DNA of 64,000 nucleotides from UBA2199 sp964628035 (GTDB lineage: Bacteria; Acidobacteriota; Aminicenantia; UBA2199): NCBI GenBank assembly GCA_964628035.1, contig CAZVPI010000014.1, forward strand, positions 1 through 64,000. The letters are read 5' to 3'. Positions 48,586 through 58,086 of the stretch are shown piece by piece. The notes beneath the pieces are model-generated. The model ran no database searches and had not been told where the DNA came from. It saw only the letters and a list, made by a program, of their open reading frames with translations. Numbering within the stretch: position 1 is the stretch's first letter; every line of letters starts with the position of its first letter. Made by a program: the position numbers and the translations under genes.

Positions 48586-51245
48586 AGAGCATCCCCCTGA
48601 CGATCCTGTGCCTGGCCTTGCTGGCGGCCGCCTCGCTGCCGGGAAAGGCCGGCGACCCCGAGGCGCCGCCGCAGCGGGTGGTGCGGGCGGAGCGCCTGAC
48701 CGGAAAAGTGCGCATCGACGGCCGCCTGGAGGAACCAGACTGGCAACGGCAGCCGTTCGGAGACTTCATCCAGCGGGACCCCGACGACGGGCGGCCCTGC
48801 TCCGAGAAGACCGACGTCTGGCTGGCCTACGACAACGACGCCATCTACGTGGCCGCCCGTCTCCACGACTCCGAGCCCGACAAGATCATCCGCCTGCTCT
48901 CGCGCCGGGACGACTTCGTGGAGGCCGACTATTTCATGTTCTACGTGGACCCCCTCTACGACCGGCGCAGCGGCTTCAAGTTCATGGTCAATCCCTCCGG
49001 CTCGCTGACCGACTGCATCATGTACAACGACACCTGGGACGACGTGGCCTGGGACGGCGACTGGGAAGCGGCGGCCCGCATCGACGGCCAGGGCTGGGCG
49101 GTGGAGATGCGCATCCCCTTCGATCAGCTCCGCTTCAAGAGCAAGGGCAAGGGAGAAGAATACGTTTGGGGGATGAACTTCCGGCGCGACATCAAGCGCA
49201 AGAACGAGCGGGCCTCGCTGGTCTGGATCCCCAAGACCGAGAACGTGTTCGTCTCGCGCTTCGCCCGCATGGAGGGGGTGCGCGACATCGATCCCCGGCC
49301 GCTGCGGGAAGCGACCCCCTACGTCATCGGTAAGGCGAACTTTATCCAGGCGGAGCCCGGCAATCCCTTCCGCACCGGCCATGAATTCCTAGCCAACGGC
49401 GGCGCCGACTTCAAGCTGGGGCTCTCCAGCAGCCTGACCCTGGACCTGTCGCTGAATCCCGATTTCGGGCAGGTGGAGGTCGACCCGGCCGTGATCAACC
49501 TGTCGGCGGCCGAGAGCTACTACTCCGAGAAGCGCCCCTTCTTCCTGGAGGGGGGGCAGATCTTCCGCTTCGGCTCCGGCGGCGCCAGCAATTCCATCGG
49601 CGCCAACTGGAGCAGCCCCACCCTGTTCTACAGCCGCCGCATCGGCCGGCCGCCGCAGGGCCGCGCCGGCAACGACGGCTACTCGCGCTATCCGGACTGG
49701 ACCACGATCCTGGCCGCCGGCAAGTTGAGCGGCACGATCGGCGACGGCTGGAAGCTGGGGCTGCTGACGGCCCTGACCCAGAGGGAATACGCCGAAATCG
49801 ACCTGGACGGCGCCCGCTCCGGCTGGGAGGTCGAGCCCTTCGCCGGGCTCTCGGTCCTGCGCCTGCAGAAGGAGTTCGCCCAGGGCCGCCAGGGGCTGGG
49901 ATTCATCGCCACCTCGGTCCTGCGCGACCTGCGGGCGGCCGACCTGTCCTCCCTGATGAGCAGGCGGGCGTTCAGCTTCGGCGTCGACGGCTGGGCATTC
50001 CTGGACCGGAAGAAGGTCTGGGCGGCGACCGGCTGGCTGGCGGGGACCAGCGTGTCCGGGAGCCCGGAACAGATCGCGGGGCTGCAGCGATCCTACCCGC
50101 ACTACTACCAGCGGCCCGACGCCGACTATCTGCAGCTGGACGGGGAGGCGACGTCGCTGTCGGGACTGGCCGGCCGCTTCACGCTGAACAAGGAGAAGGG
50201 CAACCTCCTGTTCAATGCCGCGCTGGGCTTCATCTCGCCGGGCTTCGACTCCCGCGACCTGGGCTACCAGTCCCAGGGCGACCTGATCAACGGCCACGTG
50301 ATGCTGGGCTACCGTTCGTTCAAGAAATGGAAGTTCATCAAGGAGTGGGACCTGCTGCTCTTCACCCAGAGGAACTACAACTTCGGCGGCGACCTCGTCG
50401 GCGAGCAGCGCGTCATCCTGATCAACGACCTGACCTTCACCAACTTCTGGTCGGCCTACTGGCAGTGGAGCCGCAACCCGGCCTGCTGGAGCGGCACCCA
50501 GAGCCGCGGCGGTCCGCTGATGCGCAGGCTGCCGTACGACTGGATCGACTGGGGGGTCTGGAGCAACGGCAACAAGCCGCTGGTGCTCAGCTTCGGCGGC
50601 TACCATCTGTGGAGCGGGTGGGGCCTGTCAAACCACAGCGGCTCGCTTTCCCTGCAATGGAAGCCCAACACGAACTTCAACCTGTCGCTCTCCCCCGCCT
50701 ACGAGGTCGACCGGAATCCCGCCCAGTGGCTGGCCAACGTCGCCGACCCTGCCCAGTCGGCCACCTACGGCACGCGCCACCTCTTCGGCCGCCTGGACCA
50801 GAAGACGATCTCCTGCTCTGTCCGCCTGAACTGGATCTTCTCGCCACAGCTCAGCCTGCAGGCCTACATCCAGCCCTTCATCGCCGTGGGCGCCTACGAC
50901 GGCTTCAAGGAGCTTCTGCGGCCGCGGAGCTGGGACTTCCTTGAGTACGGCAGCGGCGCCTCGACCCTGGTGCGCGAGCAGGGGCGCTGCGTCATCGACC
51001 CCGGCGACGGCGGCGAGCCGATCGTCCTGGCCGATCCCGACTTCAACTACAAGTCGCTGCGGGGTACGGTCGTGCTGCGCTGGGAATACCGGCTGGGTTC
51101 GACCCTGTACCTGGTGTGGACGCAGAGCCGCGCAGACTACCGGGACCCAGGCGATCTCTCCTTGGGCCGCGACCTCGGCAGCATGCTGCGCGCCCCCGGC
51201 GACAACATCTTCATGGTGAAGTTCACCTATCGCTTCAAGATATGA
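48582..51245 (+). CDS. CBM9-like/DUF5916 outer-membrane protein
   Basis: An 887-residue protein with a signal peptide (KSIPLTILCLALLAAASLPGKA). Its CBM9-like domain is at about 38-225 (KVRIDGRLEEPDWQRQ, WLAYDNDAIYVAARLHD, FKFMVNPSGSLTD). The DUF5916 region has NPDFGQVEVDPAVINLSAAE and YYSEKRPFFLEGG, followed by beta strands to a C-terminal KFTYRFKI typical of a barrel. It is a paralog of the protein at 38654 and forms an operon with the propeller genes on both sides (4-nt overlap before, 17 nt after). Confidence 0.83.
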   Translation: MKSIPLTILCLALLAAASLPGKAGDPEAPPQRVVRAERLTGKVRIDGRLEEPDWQRQPFGDFIQRDPDDGRPCSEKTDVWLAYDNDAIYVAARLHDSEPDKIIRLLSRRDDFVEADYFMFYVDPLYDRRSGFKFMVNPSGSLTDCIMYNDTWDDVAWDGDWEAAARIDGQGWAVEMRIPFDQLRFKSKGKGEEYVWGMNFRRDIKRKNERASLVWIPKTENVFVSRFARMEGVRDIDPRPLREATPYVIGKANFIQAEPGNPFRTGHEFLANGGADFKLGLSSSLTLDLSLNPDFGQVEVDPAVINLSAAESYYSEKRPFFLEGGQIFRFGSGGASNSIGANWSSPTLFYSRRIGRPPQGRAGNDGYSRYPDWTTILAAGKLSGTIGDGWKLGLLTALTQREYAEIDLDGARSGWEVEPFAGLSVLRLQKEFAQGRQGLGFIATSVLRDLRAADLSSLMSRRAFSFGVDGWAFLDRKKVWAATGWLAGTSVSGSPEQIAGLQRSYPHYYQRPDADYLQLDGEATSLSGLAGRFTLNKEKGNLLFNAALGFISPGFDSRDLGYQSQGDLINGHVMLGYRSFKKWKFIKEWDLLLFTQRNYNFGGDLVGEQRVILINDLTFTNFWSAYWQWSRNPACWSGTQSRGGPLMRRLPYDWIDWGVWSNGNKPLVLSFGGYHLWSGWGLSNHSGSLSLQWKPNTNFNLSLSPAYEVDRNPAQWLANVADPAQSATYGTRHLFGRLDQKTISCSVRLNWIFSPQLSLQAYIQPFIAVGAYDGFKELLRPRSWDFLEYGSGASTLVREQGRCVIDPGDGGEPIVLADPDFNYKSLRGTVVLRWEYRLGSTLYLVWTQSRADYRDPGDLSLGRDLGSMLRAPGDNIFMVKFTYRFKI

Positions 51246-51262
51246 GGAAGGAAGAAACGAAG

Positions 51263-53089
51263 ATGAACACGAAGGCTGCCTTCATGCTGGGAGCGGCGCT
51301 GTTCTTCCTGGCCCCGGGCGCGGCCCTGCCGGCCGGAGCGGCATCCGCTTTCCCCTATCCCGTTGTCTTCTATTCCGGAAGAAACGGCAACAAGGACATC
51401 TACCTGCTGCGGCCGGGCGAGATGGAGCCGCGCCGCCTGACCGACCACCCGGCCGCCGACCTCTGCCCGGCCCCCTCACCGGACGGCAGGCGCATCGCCT
51501 TCCTGAGCGACCGCGGCGGGAACATCGACATCTACTCCATGGACCTCAAGGGGGGCGACCTGCACCGGCTCACGTCCACTCCCGAGAACGAGGAGCATCC
51601 CGAATTCACTCCCGACGGCGGGCGCATCCTGTTCGTCAGGGACTTCGAGAAGCGGACCGAGATCTGGATCATGGACGCCGACGGGACCCATCCGCGCCGC
51701 CTGACGGGCAATGACGCCCGCGACGAGCGGCCTTTCATGTCGCCCGACGGCTCGCGCATCGTCTTCATGTCCAACCGCGACGGCAACTACGAAATCTACA
51801 CCATGGCCGCCGACGGCGGCGACGAGCGGCGATTGACAAACACGCCGGAGTGGGAGATCTTCCCCGCTTGGTCGCCCGACGGCAGCGAGATCGCCTATTC
51901 ACGAAAGTTCCGGGCCGAGGGCCGCATGCAGGGGATGATCCGCGTCATGAACGCCGACGGCAGCGATGACCGGGCGATCACCGCGGTCGGGACCCGTGAC
52001 GAGAACGCCCTGTGGTCTCCCGACGGCCGCTTCATCGTCTTTCAGAGCGTGCGCGACGGCAACTTCGAGGTGTACCGCATGAATCGCGACGGCGGCGATC
52101 CCGTGCGCCTGACCGACGATCCCTCCTGGGACGGTTGGGCCGCCTTCGTCCCGTCCGTCTGTCCGGCGAGCGAGGAGGTCGCCTTCGCCACCTTCGTCTC
52201 CGATCCGGGGCAGGAGCGGGCGGTCTCGGCCCTGGTCCGCAGCATCCGCGAGCGCGGGGGGCCCTGGAGCGGCGGCCGCGTTTATGTCGTGACCAGCGAC
52301 CCGGCGGAGCTGCCCTGCGCCTCGCTGCCCCGGGAAAACGTCGAAATCCTCCCCCTGGAGATGGAAACCGCCTTTCTGGATTATCCGCTGGCCCTGAAGG
52401 CGTTCGCCGCCGCCCAGGTCGAGAGCCGGGTCCGGGAGCGGGCGGCGACCCTGGCCTGGCTCGATCCGGGAGTGCTGGTGCTGGCGCCGCCCGCCGACCT
52501 GGTCCTGGGCGCAGGCGCCGACGTCGCCGTGCGGCCCGTCACCCTGGCCAACACCATCGGCCTCGAGCCGGGAAGCGAGCCGAACGAGTACTGGCAGCCG
52601 ATCTACGCGGCCTGCGGCCTGGAGTACCGGTCCCTGCCCGCCCTGACGACCATCGCCGACAACGTCCCGGTACAGCCGTACTACAACTGCGAAGTGTTTT
52701 CGTTCTCTCCACGCCTGGGCCTCGCCGGCGAGTGGGCCCGCCTGCTGGCCTCCCTGCTGAAGGACGCGAACTATCAAGAAACGGCCTGCACAACGTTCCT
52801 GCGCAGGCTGTTCCTGCACCAGGCGGTTCTGAGCGCCGTGATCACGGCCAGGGTGGATGCGGGACGGATCCGGGCGCTGCGGCTGTCCAGCGGCTATCCC
52901 TTCAGCCAGCACGACCGGCTGCCCGAAGGGAAAAAGGCCGCTTCCCTGGACGGCATCTCGGTGGTGATCTTCGACCGCGCCTGGCAACAGGACCCGGAGT
53001 GGCTGGGGCGTGTTCCTGCCGGCGCACCACTCAAGTCCTGGCTGGCCAGGGTCTACAGCGACTTTCACGCCGCCGGAAAGCAAAAATGA
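51263..53089 (+). CDS. PD40 beta-propeller fused to an unrecognised C-terminal domain
   Basis: A 608-residue secreted protein (signal AFMLGAALFFLAPGAALPAGA). Residues about 30-310 are a TolB-like propeller with six or seven repeats (PSPDGRRIAFLSDRGG, MSPDGSRIVFMSNRDGNYEIY, SPDGRFIVFQSVRDGNFEVYRMN). From about 320 to the end is a separate domain (VRSIRERGGPWSGGRVYVVTS, LAWLDPGVLVL, YYNCEVFSFSPR, LFLHQAVLSAVI) whose layout recalls GT-A glycosyltransferase-like folds but lacks a DxD motif. Function unknown. 17 nt after the DUF5916 gene. Confidence 0.75.
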   Translation: MNTKAAFMLGAALFFLAPGAALPAGAASAFPYPVVFYSGRNGNKDIYLLRPGEMEPRRLTDHPAADLCPAPSPDGRRIAFLSDRGGNIDIYSMDLKGGDLHRLTSTPENEEHPEFTPDGGRILFVRDFEKRTEIWIMDADGTHPRRLTGNDARDERPFMSPDGSRIVFMSNRDGNYEIYTMAADGGDERRLTNTPEWEIFPAWSPDGSEIAYSRKFRAEGRMQGMIRVMNADGSDDRAITAVGTRDENALWSPDGRFIVFQSVRDGNFEVYRMNRDGGDPVRLTDDPSWDGWAAFVPSVCPASEEVAFATFVSDPGQERAVSALVRSIRERGGPWSGGRVYVVTSDPAELPCASLPRENVEILPLEMETAFLDYPLALKAFAAAQVESRVRERAATLAWLDPGVLVLAPPADLVLGAGADVAVRPVTLANTIGLEPGSEPNEYWQPIYAACGLEYRSLPALTTIADNVPVQPYYNCEVFSFSPRLGLAGEWARLLASLLKDANYQETACTTFLRRLFLHQAVLSAVITARVDAGRIRALRLSSGYPFSQHDRLPEGKKAASLDGISVVIFDRAWQQDPEWLGRVPAGAPLKSWLARVYSDFHAAGKQK

Positions 53090-53163
53090 GGGCAGAACCG
53101 GAGAGACCGGTCCTGGCGTTTCCCGGAAATACAAGAAAAATTCGCATACCAAGGAGATCCGCC

Positions 53164-54597
53164 ATGATCAAGAAATTTCTTTTCCCGGCCCTGCTGCTCG
53201 TCCTGGCCGCGCCGCTCTGCGCCGGCGAAACCGTGCTGGGACTCCCCCTGCATGTGAAGACGCTGGCGCCGGGCGCGGTCCGCGTCTGGATCGGCGATTA
53301 CGTCTCCTCGACCGCCGTGTGCGCCGTGGCCACCACGAAAGGGATCGTGGTGATCGACACCACCAACATCCCCAAACTGGACGAGGCCTTCCGCAAGGTC
53401 ATCGCCCGCGAACTGGGCCGCAGCGACTTCACATACCTGATCAACACCCACGGCCACATTGACCACGTCAGCGGCAACGGCGTCTATGCCGACTGCGAGA
53501 TCATCTCCCATGAGGCCGTCAAGGGCATGATGGAGGAGATGTTCAGCGACATCCCCCGGCGCATCCAGCGGATGGACGAAGCGATCCGGGAGCAGAAAGA
53601 ACGGATCGCCGCCGGCACGATCAAGGATGAAGGGAAGGCCGCCGCCCAAGAGCAGCTGGCCTTCAACTCCCTGGTGAGCGAATTCCTTAGATCATCCCCA
53701 CAGCCCACCTTCCCCACCAGGACATTCCGCGACAAGCTGGCGCTGGACTGCGGCGACGTCACCTTGGAGCTGTACCAGGCCGGCGGCACCCACACTCCCA
53801 GCGACATCTTCATCCTCGTTCCCCAGAAAGGGCTGCTCTTCACCGGCGACATGATGGCCGACAAGTGGCTCACCGACACCCCCGGCTGCCTGGCCACCTT
53901 CGCCCTGCGCACCGGCCGGGCCGCCGACTTCCCGGTGCTGATGAAAAATTGGCAGGTCCTGCTCGAACGCCAGGGCGAGATCAAGCACTACATCCCCGGC
54001 CACTGGAACGGCGAGCTCTCCCACGAGGGATTCAAGGCCCGGTTCGAATACTCCAAGGCCCTGCTGGCCGACGTGGCGGCCATGGCCAAGTCGGGGGGCG
54101 ACTTCAACCAGTTCGTGGCCGGCTACGCCCTGAAAGACAAGCTCCCCGCCTTGGTCGGCAGCCCGGGCATCGACAACCGCAGCCACCTCATGTCCCTGCA
54201 GCACCTGTATCAGACCTTTTCCGGCAAGCTCTCGTTGAGCGGCGCCCTGCAGGGCCTCTTCGGCCACGGGGACTTTTCGGCGAAATTCGCGGAACTGAGG
54301 GCCGACCTGCGCAAGAACAGGGAGAAATACTTTTGCACGGCCGCCGACCTGACCGGACTGGGCTACTTCCTGCTGCAGCAGCTGAAGCAGGCCGACAACG
54401 CCATCGCCATGTTCGAGCTCTACGCGGAGCTCTTCCCCGGGGACTGGAACGCCTACGACAGCCTGGCCGAGGGCTATTACACCAAGGGCGACAAGAAGAA
54501 GGCGCTCGAGCTGTACCGCAAATCCCTGGGGCTCAACCCGGGCAACGAGAACGGCAAGAAGTACATCGAGAGGATCGAGAACGAGCTGAAAAAGTGA
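53164..54597 (+). CDS. Secreted metallo-beta-lactamase-fold protein with TPR tail
   Basis: A 477-residue protein with a signal peptide (IKKFLFPALLLVLAAPLCAG). The MBL domain has INTHGHIDHVSGN (HxHxDH, about 97-102), GGTHTPSDIFI, LLFTGDMM and IPGHWNGELS, so the two-zinc site looks complete. The C-terminal 90 residues form one or two tetratricopeptide repeats (AIAMFELYAELFPGDWNAYDSLAEGYYTKGDKKKALELYRK region). Similar proteins are annotated as MBL-fold hydrolases of unknown substrate. AAGGAG precedes the ATG. Confidence 0.85.
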   Translation: MIKKFLFPALLLVLAAPLCAGETVLGLPLHVKTLAPGAVRVWIGDYVSSTAVCAVATTKGIVVIDTTNIPKLDEAFRKVIARELGRSDFTYLINTHGHIDHVSGNGVYADCEIISHEAVKGMMEEMFSDIPRRIQRMDEAIREQKERIAAGTIKDEGKAAAQEQLAFNSLVSEFLRSSPQPTFPTRTFRDKLALDCGDVTLELYQAGGTHTPSDIFILVPQKGLLFTGDMMADKWLTDTPGCLATFALRTGRAADFPVLMKNWQVLLERQGEIKHYIPGHWNGELSHEGFKARFEYSKALLADVAAMAKSGGDFNQFVAGYALKDKLPALVGSPGIDNRSHLMSLQHLYQTFSGKLSLSGALQGLFGHGDFSAKFAELRADLRKNREKYFCTAADLTGLGYFLLQQLKQADNAIAMFELYAELFPGDWNAYDSLAEGYYTKGDKKKALELYRKSLGLNPGNENGKKYIERIENELKK

Positions 54598-54662
54598 GGC
54601 AACGCCCGCCCGTTGACCGGGCGACCCGGTTCAAGCCCGGGGAAAGACGCAAGAGGTGAATC

Positions 54663-55133
54663 ATGAAGACAACCGTGATGGGACTGGCAATGTTGCTGCT
54701 GACAGGCCTGCCGCTGGCACCAGCCCACGACCGGGAGGCGGACAGGGCGGAGATCGAACGCGTGATCAGCAACGTGATCGGCTGGGCCAGGACGAAGGAC
54801 CTGGACCTGTTCTACGGCTTGATCGCCAACGACGAGGACTACGTCAGCGTCACGCCGGGGAAGCGGGTGATCAAGCGCTTCGAGGACGTGAAGCAGAATG
54901 TCCCGTTCTGGATGAGCCCCGATTTCAAGTACGTCCGGCATGAACTCAAAGACCTGGAGATCACCTTCGCCCGCTGCGGCACGGTGGCCTGGTTCTACTG
55001 CGTCCTGGACGACATCAACACCTTCAAGGGCGAGCCGGCCTCGTGGGGGAACGCCCGCTGGACGGGCGTGGTGGAGAAGCGCGACGGCAAGTGGGTCGTC
55101 GTCTCCCAGCACTTCTCCTTTGCCAAGGAGTGA
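54663..55133 (+). CDS. Secreted SnoaL/NTF2-like protein, copy 1
   Basis: A 156-residue protein with a signal peptide (TTVMGLAMLLLTGLPLAPA) and an NTF2-like cone fold (DUF4440/SnoaL type): ERVISNVIGWARTKDLDLFYG, VAWFYCVLDD, VVEKRDGKWVVVSQHFS. The final pattern is conserved in the family. Its ligand is unknown. The neighbour at 55184 is a clear paralog, so the pair arose by tandem duplication. Confidence 0.82.
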   Translation: MKTTVMGLAMLLLTGLPLAPAHDREADRAEIERVISNVIGWARTKDLDLFYGLIANDEDYVSVTPGKRVIKRFEDVKQNVPFWMSPDFKYVRHELKDLEITFARCGTVAWFYCVLDDINTFKGEPASWGNARWTGVVEKRDGKWVVVSQHFSFAKE

Positions 55134-55183
55134 GTGGGGGGCGAACGCGGCGATGATTCCCCCCACTGGGGATGGAGGATACA

Positions 55184-55726
55184 ATGAAGGGAAATAGTAT
55201 TGTCTGCGCCCTGGCCTTGATCGTTTCCTGCGCCGGGGTCGGCCTGAACGCCGCCGTCGCGGAGCCCGCGGCCGAGCGCGAGGCGGTGCAGAAGGCCATC
55301 GAGCAGTCGATCGGCTGGGCCATCGAGAAGGATTTCGAGGCCATGTTCCGCCTGTGGGCCGACGACCTGTTCCACTTCTGGCTCTTCTCCGACAGCATCG
55401 TGGTGGGGCTGGAGAACTTCAGGAAATTCGCCGCGCAGTGGCGCGACCCCGATTTCCGCGGCACGCGCTTCGAGTTCCGCGACCTGCGCATCCGCTTCTC
55501 GCGCTCGGGCGACGTGGCCTGGTATTCCTGCTATCTCGACGACTGCGGCTCCCTCAAGGGCAAGGAATCGTGCCTGAAGGACGTCTTCCAGACCGGCGTG
55601 CTGGAGAAGCGCGACGGCCGCTGGGTGCACGCGCTGATGCACGGCTCCTACCCCGTGGACAAGGTGCCGGAGAACTACATCCGCCACTTCTACTCGAACC
55701 TGTTCGAGAAGAAGGAAGCGAAATAG
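55184..55726 (+). CDS. Secreted SnoaL/NTF2-like protein, copy 2
   Basis: A 180-residue paralog of the preceding gene: signal KGNSIVCALALIVSCAGVGLNAAVA, then IEQSIGWAIEKDFEAMFRLWADD, VAWYSCYLDDCGSLKGK, VLEKRDGRWVHALMHGS. It has extra cysteines (SCYLDDCGS) relative to copy 1. GGAGG is placed 6 nt before the ATG at 55184; an ATG at 55172 is upstream of that site and less likely. Confidence 0.82.
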   Translation: MKGNSIVCALALIVSCAGVGLNAAVAEPAAEREAVQKAIEQSIGWAIEKDFEAMFRLWADDLFHFWLFSDSIVVGLENFRKFAAQWRDPDFRGTRFEFRDLRIRFSRSGDVAWYSCYLDDCGSLKGKESCLKDVFQTGVLEKRDGRWVHALMHGSYPVDKVPENYIRHFYSNLFEKKEAK

Positions 55727-55759
55727 TCGCAGGCGCAGCGCGTGGTGACAGCCAAGAGG

Positions 55760-56226
55760 ATGGCCAGCACGAGAAAGTTGTTATCTCGGGTGTCATTGGC
55801 CGCGGCCACTGTGGCCATGGCGTTCCAGAAAAAACTCTTCCCGGACTCCGCAATCCCGCCCCGGAACAGGAACGAGCGGAGGAGGCTGAAATCTTCGCCC
55901 CTGGCGGCATCAGCCTGCCCGGGCGCATCGAGTCGTGCCCGGCGCTCAGCCCCGATGGGAACGAGGCCGTCTTCGCCTTTCGCCAGGGCCCGGGCCATCG
56001 GGGCAGCTGGGACATCTCCAGCAGCTTACGGGACGACAAGGGGAACTGGCCGCCCTCGATCAACCTGGACGACGAGGTCAACGCCTCCGCCAGCGAGGAC
56101 TTCCCGCTGCTGGCGCCCGGAGGCCGGCGCCTCCACTTCTTCCGCCATCACAAGACCGAGAGCGGCGAAGAGAGCGGCGACATCCATCGCATCGACGCCG
56201 GCTTCCTGCGGACGCTGAAGAGATAA
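55760..56226 (+). pseudogene. Decayed PD40/TolB-like propeller gene
   Basis: A signal-peptide-like start (MASTRKLLSRVSLAAATVAMAF) lies in one frame. From about 55860 the sense continues in another frame: AEIFAPGGISLPGRIE, ALSPDGNEAVFAFR, SEDFPLLAPGGRRLHFF and DIHRIDAGFLRTLKR. The latter are the first and last parts of the PD40 proteins that start PEIFAPG and end DIYWVD. The gene therefore seems to have a frameshift and an internal deletion (about 150 instead of about 300 residues). Confidence 0.55.
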
Positions 56227-56428
56227 CTCCGGGTACGATCTCTGTTTTTGCCGCCTGGCTGAAATGAGGGTCTGCCCCCCGCGCCCGACGGCGGCTGGGG
56301 ATGAAATAGCCCGGCAGCGGGGAAATATTTTTCATCCCCCCTCCGGTTGGAATGAGATATTTCTCGTCGCGGCGTTATTTCCTATCATGCCGACGCTCGA
56401 AAACGAAAACAAGCCCGGAGGAAAAGCC

Positions 56429-57907
56429 ATGCCCCGCCGCACGTTGACCGCTCTCTTCCTGCTGTCGACCGTGGTTGCACTGCTGCTATTATCCGGCTGC
56501 GCCCGCGAGGATGGAGTGCTCCCCGACGATCCGGCCGATCCGCAGGACCCCGCCGCCTATGAGGAGACACTGCCGCCCGATCCCGTGTACGACGAGACGA
56601 ACGTCCTGTACGTGTCGACGACGGGCAGTGATTCAGGCGGTGACGGCTCCCAGGGCTCCCCTTTCCGGACGATCGGCTGCGCCCTGGAGCGGGCCGAAGC
56701 AGGCCAATCGATCGTCCTGCGCGGCGGCACCTATAAGGAAGCCGTCCGGGTGCGTCTCGCGAACATCACCCTGCGCTCCTTTGCCGGCGAATGGGCCGTC
56801 ATCCAGTGCCCCATCCAGGATCCCAACCTCGACGTGACGGTGCTGTTCGACGTCGAGGCCTCCGGCGGCAAGCTGCAGCGGCTGGAGATCGTCGGCGGCT
56901 ATTATTACGGCGTGATGTTCCAGACCAAGTGGGACTGGGGCGACGCCAGCGACCGCTCCGGGGCATCGCGCATGCTCGTGGAGGACTGCCGCATCCACGA
57001 CACCGGCCGCGATTGCGTCAAGATCACCCCCGGCTGCGACGACATCGTCATCCGCCGCTGCGAGATCTACCGCAGCGGCCGGCGCGACGCCGGCAACGCC
57101 GAGGGGATCGACAACGTCAACGGCGACCGCATGACGGTCGAGGACTGCCGCATCCACGACACCGCCACCAACGGCCTCTACTTCAAAGGCGGGGCCCAGG
57201 GCTGCGTGGTGCAGCGGAATGTCGTCCACGGCTGCGGCGGCGGCGGCATCCTGGTGGGCTTCGACACCAGCCCCGAGTTCTTCGACCTGCAGGCCAATCC
57301 CGGCTATTACGAGAGCCTGGACGGCACCGTGCGCAACAACCTCGTCTACGACTGCCGCTACGCCGGCATCGGCGTCTATGCCTCGAGCAAGCCGAGGATC
57401 TACAACAACACCGTCTACAACGCCGCCCTGGGCGGGCAGAACGCCCTTCACTTCGGGCTGACGTTCCAGGACTGGGAGCCAACGGCCAAACGGCCGCCCA
57501 CCGTCGAGCCCGAGATCCGCAACAACATCTTCGCCCAGGCCGCCGGCGGCGACGAGCACGTGGTGCGCATCCGCCACGCCGACGAGCTGGGCGGGCTTTC
57601 GGCGCTGAGCGGCATGCCGGCCATGAGCCACAACCTGTATTTCCGCATCGGCGGCGGCGCCTGCCTGTTCTACGACCAGCGGCCGGGCTCTTACGCCCAG
57701 GGCCTCGGCCTGCCGCAATGGCAGGCGCACATCAGCGGCGATGACGGCTCCCTGCAGGGCGATCCCCTGCTGGACGGAGAAAGGAAGCTGACCGCCTCCA
57801 GCCCGGCGATCGACAAGGGGCTGGACAACACGGTCGTGCGCTACGACATCGACCGCCGCGCCCGCAGCGGCCGCTACGACATCGGCGGCGACGAGTTCGA
57901 CAACTGA
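56429..57907 (+). CDS. Parallel beta-helix lipoprotein
   Basis: A 492-residue lipoprotein: signal with lipobox LLLSGC (about 23-28), a Pro/Asp-rich linker, then a right-handed beta-helix. Visible repeats include NVLYVSTTGSDSGGDGSQGSPFRTI (the DUF1565-type opening), MLVEDCRIHDTGRDCVKI, IVIRRCEIYRSG, MTVEDCRIHDTATNGLYF and the NNLVYDCRYAGIGVYA rung. The end SSPAIDKGLDN...YDIGGDEF is typical of secreted pectate-lyase-like or polysaccharide-binding helices. GGAGG lies 7 nt upstream of the ATG. Enzyme activity cannot be inferred. Confidence 0.85.
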   Translation: MPRRTLTALFLLSTVVALLLLSGCAREDGVLPDDPADPQDPAAYEETLPPDPVYDETNVLYVSTTGSDSGGDGSQGSPFRTIGCALERAEAGQSIVLRGGTYKEAVRVRLANITLRSFAGEWAVIQCPIQDPNLDVTVLFDVEASGGKLQRLEIVGGYYYGVMFQTKWDWGDASDRSGASRMLVEDCRIHDTGRDCVKITPGCDDIVIRRCEIYRSGRRDAGNAEGIDNVNGDRMTVEDCRIHDTATNGLYFKGGAQGCVVQRNVVHGCGGGGILVGFDTSPEFFDLQANPGYYESLDGTVRNNLVYDCRYAGIGVYASSKPRIYNNTVYNAALGGQNALHFGLTFQDWEPTAKRPPTVEPEIRNNIFAQAAGGDEHVVRIRHADELGGLSALSGMPAMSHNLYFRIGGGACLFYDQRPGSYAQGLGLPQWQAHISGDDGSLQGDPLLDGERKLTASSPAIDKGLDNTVVRYDIDRRARSGRYDIGGDEFDN

Positions 57908-57908
57908 C

Positions 57909-57988
57909 GATTGACAGGGACGGTCTTTGTTTTTTTAGAAAGATTGACAGGGACGGTCTTTGTTTTTTTGGAAATGAAGACCGTCCCC
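57909..57988. repeat. GGGACGGTC-type repeat, two direct copies and an inverted end
   Basis: GATTGACAGGGACGGTCTTT plus a T run occurs at 57909 and again at 57942 (33-nt period, 28 identical bases), followed by the inverted GAAGACCGTCCCC (57976-57988). It directly follows the beta-helix gene stop. The stem with a T run could also serve as a terminator. Confidence 0.75.
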
Positions 57989-58086
57989 ATGCCGGGGCGG
58001 CGACTTGTCAGGATCTCCGGTTCCAATTTGTTCGCCCATCGGGTACAATCGTTCGGCAGGGGCTGACCCCCGGCGGGAGCGCCACC

